Below, piece after piece: positions 57,101-64,000 of a stretch of DNA of 64,000 nucleotides. Made by a program: the position numbers and the translations under genes. Every line of letters starts with the position of its first letter. The first letter of the stretch is position 1. Source of the DNA: Diorhabda sublineata (Eukaryota > Arthropoda > Insecta > Coleoptera > Chrysomelidae); contig NC_079476.1 in NCBI RefSeq assembly GCF_026230105.1, positions 7,454,709 to 7,518,708 of the forward strand. The letters are read 5' to 3'. The notes beneath the pieces were generated by a model. It did not search any database, was not told where the DNA came from, and saw only the letters and a program-made list of their open reading frames with translations.

Positions 57101-57189
57101 ATTCAAGAAAAGGAATAAGTAAGGACGAAGCTAAAGAAAAATACATCGCAAAGGTGCAATCACTTATTGACAGCATAGGCATGAATTAA
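48167..57189 (+). CDS. Acyl-CoA-binding protein, three coding exons (48167-48181, 56660-56774, 57050-57189)
   Basis: Cytosolic carrier that binds medium- and long-chain acyl-CoA esters. The 89-residue product is full length for the family. Exon 1 encodes MSLDE and follows a good acceptor (TTTTATTTCAG, cut after 48157) with nine 5'UTR bases. Its donor is GAG/GTGAGT. Exon 2 begins after TTTTTCAG with KFQKAAEDVKKLKSKPSDQD and ends ACAT/GTAAGT. Exon 3 starts after TTTATTTCAG and carries RPGMLDLKGKAKWDSWN, ending MN-TAA. Intron phases are 0 and 1. The ligand-binding residues of the bovine protein correspond to Tyr30, Lys34, Lys56 and Tyr75, all present; the position of bovine Tyr31 is Phe33 (IYGYFKQ). 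The reading frame joins perfectly across both introns. Intron 1 is 8478 bp and contains at least six transposon insertions; intron 2 is 275 bp. The polyadenylation signal is at 57287. I regard this as a functional gene. Confidence 0.95.
48302..50245 (-). mobile_element. Tc1/mariner-superfamily element with 394-bp inverted repeats, in ACBP intron 1
   Basis: The left repeat 48302-48695 begins CAGTGCTTTTCAGATAAAAG. The right repeat 49852-50245 is its reverse complement with about 97 per cent visible identity. A TA at 48300-48301 and another at 50246-50247 give the TA target duplication. Total length is 1944 bp. The transposase (- strand) fills almost all of the space between the repeats. The near-identity of the arms and the open transposase frame point to a fairly recent insertion. 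Confidence 0.9.
48702..49769 (-). CDS. Tc1/mariner-type transposase (DUF4817 plus DDE_3), open frame of 355 codons
   Basis: DNA transposase that cuts the element out and inserts it at TA. Residues 1-55 are a DUF4817-type helix-turn-helix (RIEIVGLYYQNNNCARAAAR), followed by a second HTH (LSTISRAIGVSSSTVFRVLH). The DDE_3 core has FSDECSWSLN (Asp153), FQQDGAPPHYA (Asp248) and WPPRSPDLTPLDFFLWGYLK (Asp291). Forty-two residues lie between the last two Asp, close to the DD41D arrangement and unlike classic mariner DD34D. The C-terminus MEVNGTHFEHLL is complete. The frame is uninterrupted, but no ATG precedes residue 1: the codon there is TTG, a TAG lies four codons further up (49779-49781), and the first in-frame ATG is residue 43. 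The start codon thus seems lost, or a spliced or non-AUG start is used. A related pseudogene lies at 51.8-52.3 kb. Confidence 0.85.
   Translation of the reverse strand: MQERIEIVGLYYQNNNCARAAARIFNELHDGRHASHKYVIQLMEKFTTTGSVCNKVHKREGLVNNEAIQVAILGQVSLEAQQPQSLSTISRAIGVSSSTVFRVLHKFKYHPYKVKLVHELNEDDFDRRLEFCESMTQIINNNPQLLNNICFSDECSWSLNGLVSRHNCRYWAESDPHIMREFHTQHPQKLNVWCGILGDHIVGPFFINGNLNGESYLELLREGVDPRITTIIENDDNLSEHLLVFQQDGAPPHYAMPGRQFLNETFPTRWIGRRGQMMEWPPRSPDLTPLDFFLWGYLKTKVYATQPEPLDDLRERIENECRQLNPAVLSNVREAFQNRLYHCMEVNGTHFEHLL
50418..51700 (-). pseudogene. Internally deleted I-type LINE (ORF1 end, endonuclease start, RNase H end)
   Basis: At about 51640-51590 the - strand reads LICYKCKADGHIASQC, a CCHC knuckle of ORF1. 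The ORF1 C-terminus follows (51373-50948, ending DLIDSESDSSTNN). ORF2 then starts with the endonuclease: QWN and GFYHRLGMLQAIIKEYSPD, IICLQESNL (catalytic Glu motif), GGVVTLISKSLQADHFHVNS. After ICNIYQYYNQS the protein jumps without RT to the end of an RNase H domain, VDFIWIPAHIGIRGNEKADL, and stops at 50418 (GGSSF). About 2.5 kb of ORF2, including the whole RT, is missing. The presence of RNase H after an endonuclease-type ORF2 places it with I-like or similar LINE groups. The 3' tail below 50418 runs to about 50290. Confidence 0.7.
51760..52310 (+). pseudogene. Second Tc1/mariner-type (DD41D-like) transposase, C-terminal half
   Basis: The + strand reads EKVNVWTAIINNKIIVPYFF, then after stops CYQQD-ALPHFARTVRNHLN (second Asp), EVFPNRWIERRGTIEWPARS and LDLTPLDYFL (third Asp), a stop in place of Trp, GYLK, and RPDNIADLKVTITEEINKIT. 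It ends NDGHFEHLI at about 52310. The spacing between the last two Asp is 41 residues. It is clearly homologous to the intact frame at 48.7-49.8 kb but is in the opposite orientation, older and without visible terminal repeats. Confidence 0.75.
52700..53290 (+). pseudogene. LINE ORF2 fragment (linker between endonuclease and RT)
   Basis: The + strand reads coiled, charged text: KIEQDHQDIEGTCEKIETAK, then NERMTEEILDLMEQRRLYKT and, after one stop, INMAKENWIKDRFEEVELL, and after another GDSFGLHKNVKEISRVYE, QEELAKTWRDYASSLFTNDR and KHPTISLPTENLSG. The order (TEEIL-x-x-ME-x-RR, then WEEY-x-x-LF-x-D-x-R) is that of the linker upstream of RT in RTE-like and related LINEs. Endonuclease and RT are absent. 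Confidence 0.55.
53552..54494. mobile_element. Foldback element of about 940 bp with ~155-bp inverted repeats
   Basis: CACCCTCGAAAAATCGATTC and TACGCATCAAAAAACATAGG followed by AAAACGCT (about 54425-54473) are the exact reverse complement of 53577-53625. The pairing continues inward over AATTGTTTATAACAAATTA to about 53706/54337 with indels. Outer ends are near 53552 and 54494. The interior is AT-rich with no ORF. Confidence 0.8.
54720..54741. repeat. Target-site duplication, left copy
   Basis: AGGTAGAAATTTCTGTTCTA followed by TT. It matches 56289-56310 at 21 of 22 positions and flanks the RTE-like insertion. Confidence 0.85.
54742..56288 (-). mobile_element. 5'-truncated RTE-like LINE with target-site duplication, in ACBP intron 1
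   Basis: The insertion is bounded by a 22-bp direct repeat. On the - strand it reads RT text: ISIFKKDENNDSQNYRGISL, then KLLTKFLAEKVMSSGIFEEQ, FRKNRSAIDTIFAIRQM (55918-55721), the palm region in other frames, a piece equivalent to YLGANITSD...NEXS near 55200, and the C-terminal domain RPVMTYAIETRAENTITKRL near 55080, followed by REICGIQDVVRWARNLCREW and WGDNVDRMTDDRLPR. It ends just before 54742 with an acidic tail and no visible poly(A). Endonuclease is missing by 5' truncation at 56288. Several frame breaks have accumulated. Confidence 0.75.
56289..56310. repeat. Target-site duplication, right copy
   Basis: AGGTAGGAATTTCTGTTCTA followed by TT, one mismatch to 54720-54741. Immediately downstream, 56337-56371 matches the 3' end of the I-type LINE at 50.4 kb in the opposite orientation. 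Confidence 0.85.
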
Positions 57190-57286
57190 TTTAATCATCA
57201 CATCTGCTTTTTACTGGGTGGCTTAATTTTTATCACTGTTATTTTTGGTTTAAATTGTAAGGGGTTGGAACACATGTTTTTTTTTT

Positions 57287-57292
57287 AATAAA
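57287..57292 (+). terminator. ACBP polyadenylation signal AATAAA
   Basis: AATAAA lies 97 bp after the ACBP stop codon and is preceded by a T run. It is the first canonical signal downstream of the coding region. Confidence 0.8.
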
Positions 57293-57689
57293 GAAACTTG
57301 ATACATGTTGATATTTTTCTACTCCTGCTTCTTATATTAAATTACTCCGCAAGTTTCAATGCAAATCATCACATGTAAGATAGGCGTACAGAAGAAAAGG
57401 TTCTTATTATTAGCAAGAAATAGTTGAAACTAATTTGTATTTTTTAAGTTTCAACAGTGTTTGTAGGGATTGAATGCGAGGTGCTTCTGGTAAATCATCT
57501 ACTTAATAAGATTTTGAACAGAATATTCTTATTTCAAATATAGAATTCAAAAAACCTAATCCCACATTTAAATTCAGTTATTAATTTTTTTTGTGATTCT
57601 ACTTTATTAGTTGATAATTTGAATGAGACAGCGACCAATAGATTTATCAAATTAAATTACAAAAAATACTGCTAACGAAAATCGAGAGA

Positions 57690-58330
57690 GGATATAAGGA
57701 CTTTAGAGGCGGAAGAACCGGCTGATACAAAGTTAACCACATATACTGTGTCACACAAATGATCAAAAAATAAAACTGCAATAGGACATGAAATCCATTT
57801 GTTATATGTGGATTTGCAGAAGGCATTTAACAGTGTACCTCTTAGGAAACTGTGGGCAACGCTAGAATAAGCAAACATCACTATCAGGTTAATAAAAGCA
57901 GTCCAACGAACATAGTTTAACAAAAATTAATGCAAACCGGAATTTATCGGGTGGGTTTACTGCCACGGAAGGTTTAAAACAAGAGTATTGCCTTTTGCCT
58001 GCGCTATTCAAGATCTACTTAGAACAGGCCCTTAAGATGTGGAAGCGAAAATGCAGATGGATGGGAATACCTCTCATTGACAACACTACACTATACAAGC
58101 TTTGTTTCGCAGACGATCAAATAATAATAGCATAGGATCATGACGATTTATGCTACATTATTTGAAAACTCATTGAAGAGTAAAAAGAAAACTGAATGTG
58201 CATCAGAGCAACAGCACGAGTAATTGGCCTGGAAGATAGAATAAAAATAAAACACTACAAGGAATACAAACCAATACTTAGTAATGAACATTTGGTTTTT
58301 AATATTGCCACAATCCCACTATGAAAATGC
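57690..58330 (+). pseudogene. Non-LTR reverse transcriptase fragment
   Basis: The + strand reads FRGGRTG and YCVTQMIKK, then GHEIHLLYVDLQKAFNSVPL (first RT Asp, in VDLQKAF), a frame change, LKQEYCLLPALFKIYLEQAL (normally LKQGC-x-LSP-x-LF), KMWKRKCRWMGIPLIDNTTL and YKLCFADDQIIIA, the catalytic F/YADD box at about 58105-58140. The protein then decays after DHDDLCYII. Endonuclease and C-terminus are missing. The clade is uncertain. It lies between the ACBP gene and the Penelope-like copies. Confidence 0.7.
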
Positions 58331-58349
58331 TCATAAACTAGCTGGCCAA

Positions 58350-59600
58350 GGCTTATTGCTGATATTTTTTACTTAAATCATCACAATAAAGATAGCACAA
58401 TCATAATACTGCGAACATTTATATTGATGGAATGAATGAAATTATATTGAGCTTATTTATGCCTTTTTCATCATTTATACAAGAAGATTTTTGGATTGCT
58501 ATCATTTCGTAAAATTCTCTTTTTTAAATTGTTTTCTGTATTAATAATTTTTGTATTTGAATAATTAAACTGATGATTTTTTTCTTTTTCATGATTTGTT
58601 AGAACTGTTGCATTTTTTGTCATATTTGTAAATTTTTATTCTTCAAGTATTGGCTTGTTTGGCCAAAACATGTAGCTTCACAGTTATCACAAGGAATTTC
58701 ATAAACAACATTGGTCTTTTTTGATTTTGGTGTAATTAATTTTATTATAGGAAAGTGTTTTGACAATAGGTTATTGTGTTTGTACCAATTTTCAAATCAT
58801 ATTTCTGGAATAAATGTTGGAATTGTTGTGACAGATCATTTATGAAGTGTAGAGTTATAATTTGTTGATTATTATTATTACTATTTTGTGGGTGGAAATT
58901 TTTTTATTGTCTTTGAAAATTGTATTGATTAGTTTTATGGAGTAATCATTTAATTGCAGCGCATTTTTTGTTTTGCGATGTGAGTTTTTCGGTATTCAGT
59001 AACTAAAAGAAGAAACAAGCCTCTACCTGGAAAATAGAATAAAAAGTCATAAATATGACAGAAAATGCCACAGCTCCAATATAATATGAAAAAGAAAAAA
59101 ACATTAGTTTGCTTATACAAATACAAAAATTATATATTTTTTACTTAAAACCATCACAAAAAAAGTTGTAACTAACCCAATAACCTATTGCCAAAACAAT
59201 TTTCTATAATAAAACCAATAACACCACTATAAAAAAAATAGCAATATTGTTTATGAAAGCAAATACCTGGAAAATAGAATAAAAAATCACAAATATGACA
59301 AAAAAAATGCCACAGTTCTAACGAAACTTGAAAAAGAAAAAACATCAGTTTAATTATTCAAATAAAAAAATTATTAAAACGGACAAGTTTAAAAATTAAA
59401 AAAGAAAAATTTTACATAATGATAGCAATCCAAAAATCTTCTTGCAAGAATGATAAAAAAAGACATATTATGAGCTTATTTGTGATAAATAAGCTCAATA
59501 CCACTTATGTCCCATTGATTCATTCATTCATCAATATAAATGTTCACCATATTTTGATTGTGCTAATTGTGATGATTTACTAACAAATATCAACATGTAG
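58350..59600. mobile_element. Inverted copies of the 3' end of a Penelope-like element
   Basis: A - strand copy (about 58815-58350) and a + strand copy (about 59130-59600) of the same sequence face away from each other. A third short + piece lies at 59000-59110. The - copy reads TNVVYEIPCDNCEATCFGQT and SQYLKN, like the GIY-YIG endonuclease of Penelope elements (usual YIG is CFG here). The + copies read YLENRIKNHKYDKKNATVLT followed by KLEKEKTSV, the H-x-x-D...ALT-x-H part. The outer arms (58350-58650 and 59270-59600) are long inverted repeats containing AGCAATCCAAAAATCTTCTT. The RT is not visible. All copies have stops. Confidence 0.55.
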
Positions 59601-60202
59601 TTTTTAATTGAGAAAGAAAATATGTTTTTAAATATAAAAGTGCAAGAAACATTGAAGAATTACACGAATTCTTTCTTTTGTACGAGTATGTTTCACATTT
59701 ACATTTACTTTTAGATTGGGAAAAGGTCTAAAGAGAAAACACCAACACGTCATTAAAATGTCTAAATAACAATTTTAACATTATTTAAATATATATTTAT
59801 ACAAATAAATTTAACAAATGTATGAACGTACCTATATTTGTTTTGAAAAGATAGATAGGTTTCACCACAGACTAGAATACAAAACAAATAAACTGGTTTA
59901 AAAATTCGAATGAAATATATGAAAGATAATGTGACAAATGGAAAAAAAAATTAGAAATATATATGAAGGAATTAAGAAACTCAGAAGGTTAGGTTAGAGA
60001 AGAACCAATAACGATTTTCCCTTCCCAATATCTCGAGTTATCATTATATTTGGAAAAATTTTTAAACCATGTTAATTTTGATATAATACAATCTGCAGTT
60101 GTGAAGAACAAAAGTATTGGGTATGACTGTTCAAAGAAACATGAAAGGGATTGTTCCTATGATTATACCCTCATATAATCTAAATTTTTTAGTTAATTAA
60201 GT

Positions 60203-60800
60203 CTAAAAGTGATCTCGCAGGTTTCTTGGCATATAGGGCTTTAATCTTCTCATCTCGGAACACTCTTCTATTAGTTGGTTGATGAGCACATTAGGATGCA
60301 CTTTGACACTTTCACCATATTTTTCAGTATACTTCTGAATCTCCTTTACTGGTAGAAATCTTATATTATTCTCAATTACGTCAGTTGGGACATACCACTG
60401 AGCTTTCAATATTCGAAGCACTTTACTTTGAAATATTCCCAAAATGGCTAAACTTGAGTTCCTTGTAATACCCCATAACTGGATACCGAATGTCCAGATG
60501 GGCTTAAGCATTAATATGTATAATAACACTTCCTGCCATGACATGTTTCAAGTACTAAAGTCTTACTTGAACACCAAGATACATGTACAGAAATAGAACT
60601 AATTCAAGCAGGCGTATTAGGTGTTAGGACCTACACTTTATTTGTTATACACTGTTGATACTTCTACTATACGCTTAACCTCCATAGCAACGTGTGGTCA
60701 TGAAACCACCATACTGTCATCACACGTAGAGCGTCCAACGACTGTACAGAATACAAAATTGGCAAAAAATATAGATTGGAAACAAATGAAAGGAAATCAG
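60203..60800 (-). mobile_element. Jockey-clade LINE insertion with inverted 5' segment
   Basis: The 3' part is on the - strand (60203-60544): LLYILMLKPIWTFGIQLWGI, QSKVLRILKAQWYVPTDVI, IRFLPVKEIQKYTEKYGESV, RRLKPYMPRNLRDHF-stop, the complete end of jockey ORF2. Directly adjacent on the + strand (60546-60800) is an upstream RT segment: FQVLKSYLNTK, then VLGPTLYLLYTVDTSTIRLT and SIATCGHETTILSSH, where jockey has TFADDTAILSSH (the catalytic ADD is lost). The two segments are in opposite orientation with the 5' end of the inverted piece at the junction, and about 150 codons between them are missing. Confidence 0.75.
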
Positions 60801-61179
60801 TTCATATAACCTAATACAGTTAAATACAAAGAGAAAACAACTTGGTCTACAATTATATAAATTATACTGAATGATGTAGCAACAAAAACAGGGTTGCCAA
60901 ATTCTGACGACAGAAATCCAAGACACTGAATCAATGAATAAGATTTTATAAACACAGAAATTAACAATGAATTGTGCAGTATTTTCTTTATTCTTTATCA
61001 ATAACTACTTTTTCCACTGATATTTTTTTATTTCTATATTTATCAAGCACTTATTGTTTAGAATTAGAATTGAAACAGTTGGTGACATTCACAAATGGGT
61101 GTTGTTATAGAGGTAGTGAAAACAGTGTATGAACAATTTAAATTAAAAGTTAATTTGGATCAAACTAAACATTGAAGAC

Positions 61180-62030
61180 AATTTTTGGCCAATACTAAAA
61201 TAAAAAAATTTTAAAAAGTGCTAAGAAAAAAATTTGCCGCATTAAATTTACAGAAACCATTTTTTTTCATAAATTGAACTCCAAAAATCAAGTTTTGAAC
61301 ACATTAAACAATACAAAGCCTATTATGGATCAAATTGAAAAAAGAAAAAATCACAAATAATGAGAAAAGGCAATATTTGATGAAATAAAAGTGTACTTAA
61401 TAGAGCTTTTTGCAAAAAAATGGAACATGTAATGTCAATAATATGTCAAGATATAAGAGGCAATTTTTGAACAAAATAAACTCACAAAGAAAAGAGAATT
61501 TTTGCCCAATACTAAAAAGTGACAGTTCTTGGCCAGCGATAAAAAATTTAGCCAAATTAACCTTGCAGAAACCATTTTTTTCATAAATTAATCTCCATTT
61601 TTGAACAAATTCAACTTTACAAGGCCTATAGTAAATTAAATTGAAAAAAAGAAAAAATACATACAATTTTAATGGGAAAAGAGAATGTTTGATTGAATAA
61701 AAGTCTACTCAATTGGAATTTCCGCAAAAAAATAAAAAATTTAATGTCAATAATATGCCTAGATATAGGACAAGGCGCAAGTTGGTACGTAATTTTATAA
61801 TCTACAAGATTGAATACATTGACGCATATTGACGACGCAGCGCGACTTGACAAGATACGCACGTGGACTCACAAAAGTGTCCTGCTGTAGTTCAAATACA
61901 GTTTGCTGTGCCGCAGGTGTGGGTGAAAAGACAATTTTTTTTTATAAACTCCAAAAAGCCCCTTTTGAATAAATTAAACTTTACAATGCCTATTATGAAT
62001 AATGTTGAAAAAAGAAAAATAATCCTACAG
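61180..62030. repeat. Diverged tandem repeats, period about 315 bp
   Basis: CAGAAACCATTTTTTTTCAT with ATAAATTGAACTCC near 61252 recurs at about 61567 (CAGAAACCATTTTTTTCATA) and in part at about 61935. Each unit also has TACAAAGCCTATTATGGATC-like text, AATTGAAAAAAGAAAAAATC and TGTCAATAATATGTCAAGAT. The copies are clearly diverged and have no coding capacity. Weaker related pieces extend to about 62420. Confidence 0.65.
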
Positions 62031-62903
62031 TGCATATGCCAAATTATAAAATATTATGAATAAATTTATTTCATTGTGATTAGGGAAAAATGGTGACGAA
62101 ATTAAAATCAGAAGTATCAAGCCAAAAAGGCTATTTTTAACTAAATTAAATCTAGGAAATCAAATTTTTTGCTAGACTTAAGCTTGGAAAAGCCATTTTT
62201 TAACTAAATTAATCAAAGGAATGTTTGGAATTTATCAGTATCGAGAAATAATTGATTATCTGAGAACATATAAAATTATAATTGATAAAATCATACAGGG
62301 AACTGAAACGTATTCAACATAACTTACTTGTAGTATTTTTTAATCAAAAATGGGCATCAAATTAAAAGAATTGATATGGTAATGAAACTCACATGGAAAA
62401 CATTCAACCAAAATGGCTCCAAGACTCCAGCAGTAGAAACTTAAGTTTAAAAAAAAGGAAAAGTATATCGAAACTGTTAATGGTGTAACATTTATTTTTT
62501 TGAATAAGCGAAAACAAAAAAATTCTTCCAGATTACACATAAAAAAATTGTTGAATTACAAAATCTACGAAATATAATAACTTATTTATATACAAATTAT
62601 GGTATGATATTTATTTTTATATTTTTTAAGAGATTACTTTTTCTATTTTATTTACAATATGTATAAAATATTATCATAAAAATGATAAAGGTTTATAACT
62701 TAACTGTGTGTATGATGGTTTCATATAAGTACCCAGAACTGAAACAGATAAAATCATTTAAAGTTTCCTAAATTAAACTAACTATTTCATTTAATAACAG
62801 AACAACGAATCATTTAAAGGAAAAATACATCATAAATCCTACTAGAAATCAAATCATACAAGGCGCTGAATGAATTTTGTTTACCTTTACAAAATATTTA
62901 AAA
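62031..62903. other. Akt 3'UTR and flank
   Basis: AT-rich sequence without its own gene. 62600-62903 lies directly downstream of the Akt stop codon on the - strand and should contain the 3'UTR. A reverse AATAAA is present at 62647-62652. Confidence 0.4.
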
Positions 62904-63134
62904 TCATTGCATTGGCGCTACACTGGTCATACTACTACTTATATATGCTGAACTACCCAATGTCGATGACAAATCTTGAAAACTGAACTGTGGAAAATAA
63001 GGCTCTTCTTGAATTGAACCTAAAGGTCTACTTGTATCAGGTGGCGTTAGTTCAACACTCTCGCCGGTGAATTCAGAATCAAAATATCTCGTATCCGTAT
63101 CACTAGTTACTTGAGGCTTAAAAGGAGGGGGAAT
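62904..63134 (-). CDS. Akt: Last coding exon of RAC/Akt serine-threonine kinase
   Basis: Akt phosphorylates targets downstream of insulin/PI3K signalling in the cytoplasm and nucleus. This exon follows an acceptor (TTTTTTTGTAG, cut after 63135) and encodes 76 residues in phase 0, ending SMTSVAPMQ-TGA. It contains the AGC-kinase C-terminal extension: IPPPFKPQVTSDTDTRYFDS, EFTGESVELTPPDTS with the turn-motif Thr in LTPPD, and the hydrophobic motif FPQFSF, whose Ser51 of this exon is the site phosphorylated by TORC2 in the family. The preceding kinase-domain exons are not in the window up to 64000. The match to animal Akt is residue-for-residue in the motifs, so identification is firm. Function of the rest of the gene cannot be judged. 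Confidence 0.93.
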   Translation of the reverse strand: MPPPFKPQVTSDTDTRYFDSEFTGESVELTPPDTSRPLGSIQEEPYFPQFSFQDLSSTLGSSAYISSSMTSVAPMQ

Positions 63135-64000
63135 CTACAAAAAAATTAGCATATAAATATAAATAACAAAAAAACTAAATATTGGGGTTTTGTTTTAAAG
63201 AACAGACAAATTTAAAATAAAAAGCTTCTAATAGTATACTAGTAAATTTAGATTAAACAGCAAAATGAAAAGGTAATCAGAAATGAAAATACAGGTCTTT
63301 TCAATATCTCCGATGGATTACTCTTTAATAGCGATAACTACTGGCCTCAAACTAGTGTTTGTATCGTTAATTGTTTCATGTGCATATAATAAATCATTCT
63401 ATTGTTAACTTATGCCATGATGAAACTATTACTCTCCAATAGTTTTGTAATAATATTCCAAATAGATAAATCTTTTGTTACATTTGAGAGTTCTCTAAAG
63501 ATATTGAGCATGTATCCTTCAATCTATAAGTAGGATTGAAATATTTCAGAAGGACAATGTCTCAACTTTCACTTCAATTGAGGTCTTTCTCGTTTAAATA
63601 GCTTTTATTTTGTAATCGCTTTATTAAATTGATTTGTGGCTGTTTAGGAAATAATTAAGATGTGCCATTAAACGCATTTGGAAAATCTTGGAATAATACA
63701 CGAAACAGATTTTTGATGAAAAATGGAAAGAAATGGTTGCACATTGACAAAATTATGAAACATGTATATTTCTAAGAAGTATATCCACTTATATTTACTA
63801 CAGGGGCCAGTGATAGTGTATGGAAATTAGGGTTGTTGTAAAAAGGATCATCATCATCATTATGGACAATGTTTGATTTACAAGTTTAAAACAAATCTGG
63901 ACAGTAGTTTATAACTAAGTTACTTAATTTTTTGCCTATATATTTTTTCAAATACTAACGGGTAACACCACTGTAAAAATTTCAAAGTCAATATCTTGTT
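63135..64000 (-). other. Akt intron
   Basis: No further Akt exon was found between the acceptor at 63135 and the window end. The sequence is AT-rich, with a short TCATCATCATCAT run at about 63848-63861, and shows no transposon motif I recognise. Confidence 0.5.

Noticed and set aside
1..64000. CRISPR arrays, bacterial operons, ribosome binding sites or rRNA genes
   Set aside because: None seen. Composition, introns and transposons show nuclear insect DNA, so short direct repeats were interpreted as decayed satellites or duplications.

Overview
This window is AT-rich insect nuclear DNA. Two host genes can be recognised and almost everything else is transposon debris. The host genes are a complete acyl-CoA-binding protein (ACBP) gene on the + strand (coding exons at 48167-48181, 56660-56774 and 57050-57189) and the last coding exon of the protein kinase Akt/RAC on the - strand (62904-63134). 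Introns with GT/AG borders, polyadenylation signals, and mariner, Tc1, hAT, pogo, Transib, R1, jockey, RTE and Penelope remnants together mark an arthropod. A beetle is my guess from the overall repeat mix, but nothing here proves the order.

Layout. 1-2 kb: Tigger/pogo transposon cut by the left edge. 2-4.1 kb: ORF1 of a jockey-like LINE. 5.7-6.8 kb: RTE-like reverse transcriptase remnant. 7-9.1 kb: decayed hAT element with one intact end. 9.1-11 kb: 5' half of an R1-clade LINE whose leader abuts short TTAGG-type repeats. 13.3-14.7 kb: R1, Harbinger and RTE scraps. 15.6-17.5 kb: decayed jockey. 19.6-25.9 kb: two MITE-type elements, diverged tandem repeats and a pogo-like remnant. 27-31 kb: Tc1 remnant, a long perfect AT-rich palindrome, a foldback MITE, and a deletion derivative of a Crypton-like tyrosine-recombinase element with palindromic GC-rich termini. 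32-37.3 kb: a DDE_3/IS630-type transposase gene with a mariner inserted into it, then further mariner pieces. 37.4-38.6 kb: broken gene with PIN-like acidic motifs and a Cys-rich CXC-type tail. 38.7-41.8 kb: second copy of the 23-kb MITE and a ~2-kb foldback. 42.8-44.8 kb: Transib (RAG1-related) transposase with all three catalytic acidic residues readable but several frame breaks.

47-57.3 kb is the ACBP gene. Its 8.5-kb first coding intron is packed with insertions: a Tc1/mariner-superfamily element with 394-bp inverted repeats and an almost intact 355-residue ORF, an internally deleted I-type LINE, a second Tc1-like pseudogene, LINE scraps, a foldback, and a 5'-truncated RTE copy with a 22-bp target-site duplication. 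57.7-62 kb holds LINE RT remnants, inverted Penelope-like copies, a jockey insertion with twin-priming topology, and diverged tandem repeats. The window ends inside the Akt gene.

The genes do not form a pathway. The value of the window lies in the nested, datable transposon insertions around two conserved genes. Most transposon boundaries without visible terminal repeats are approximate, and all translations were read by eye.
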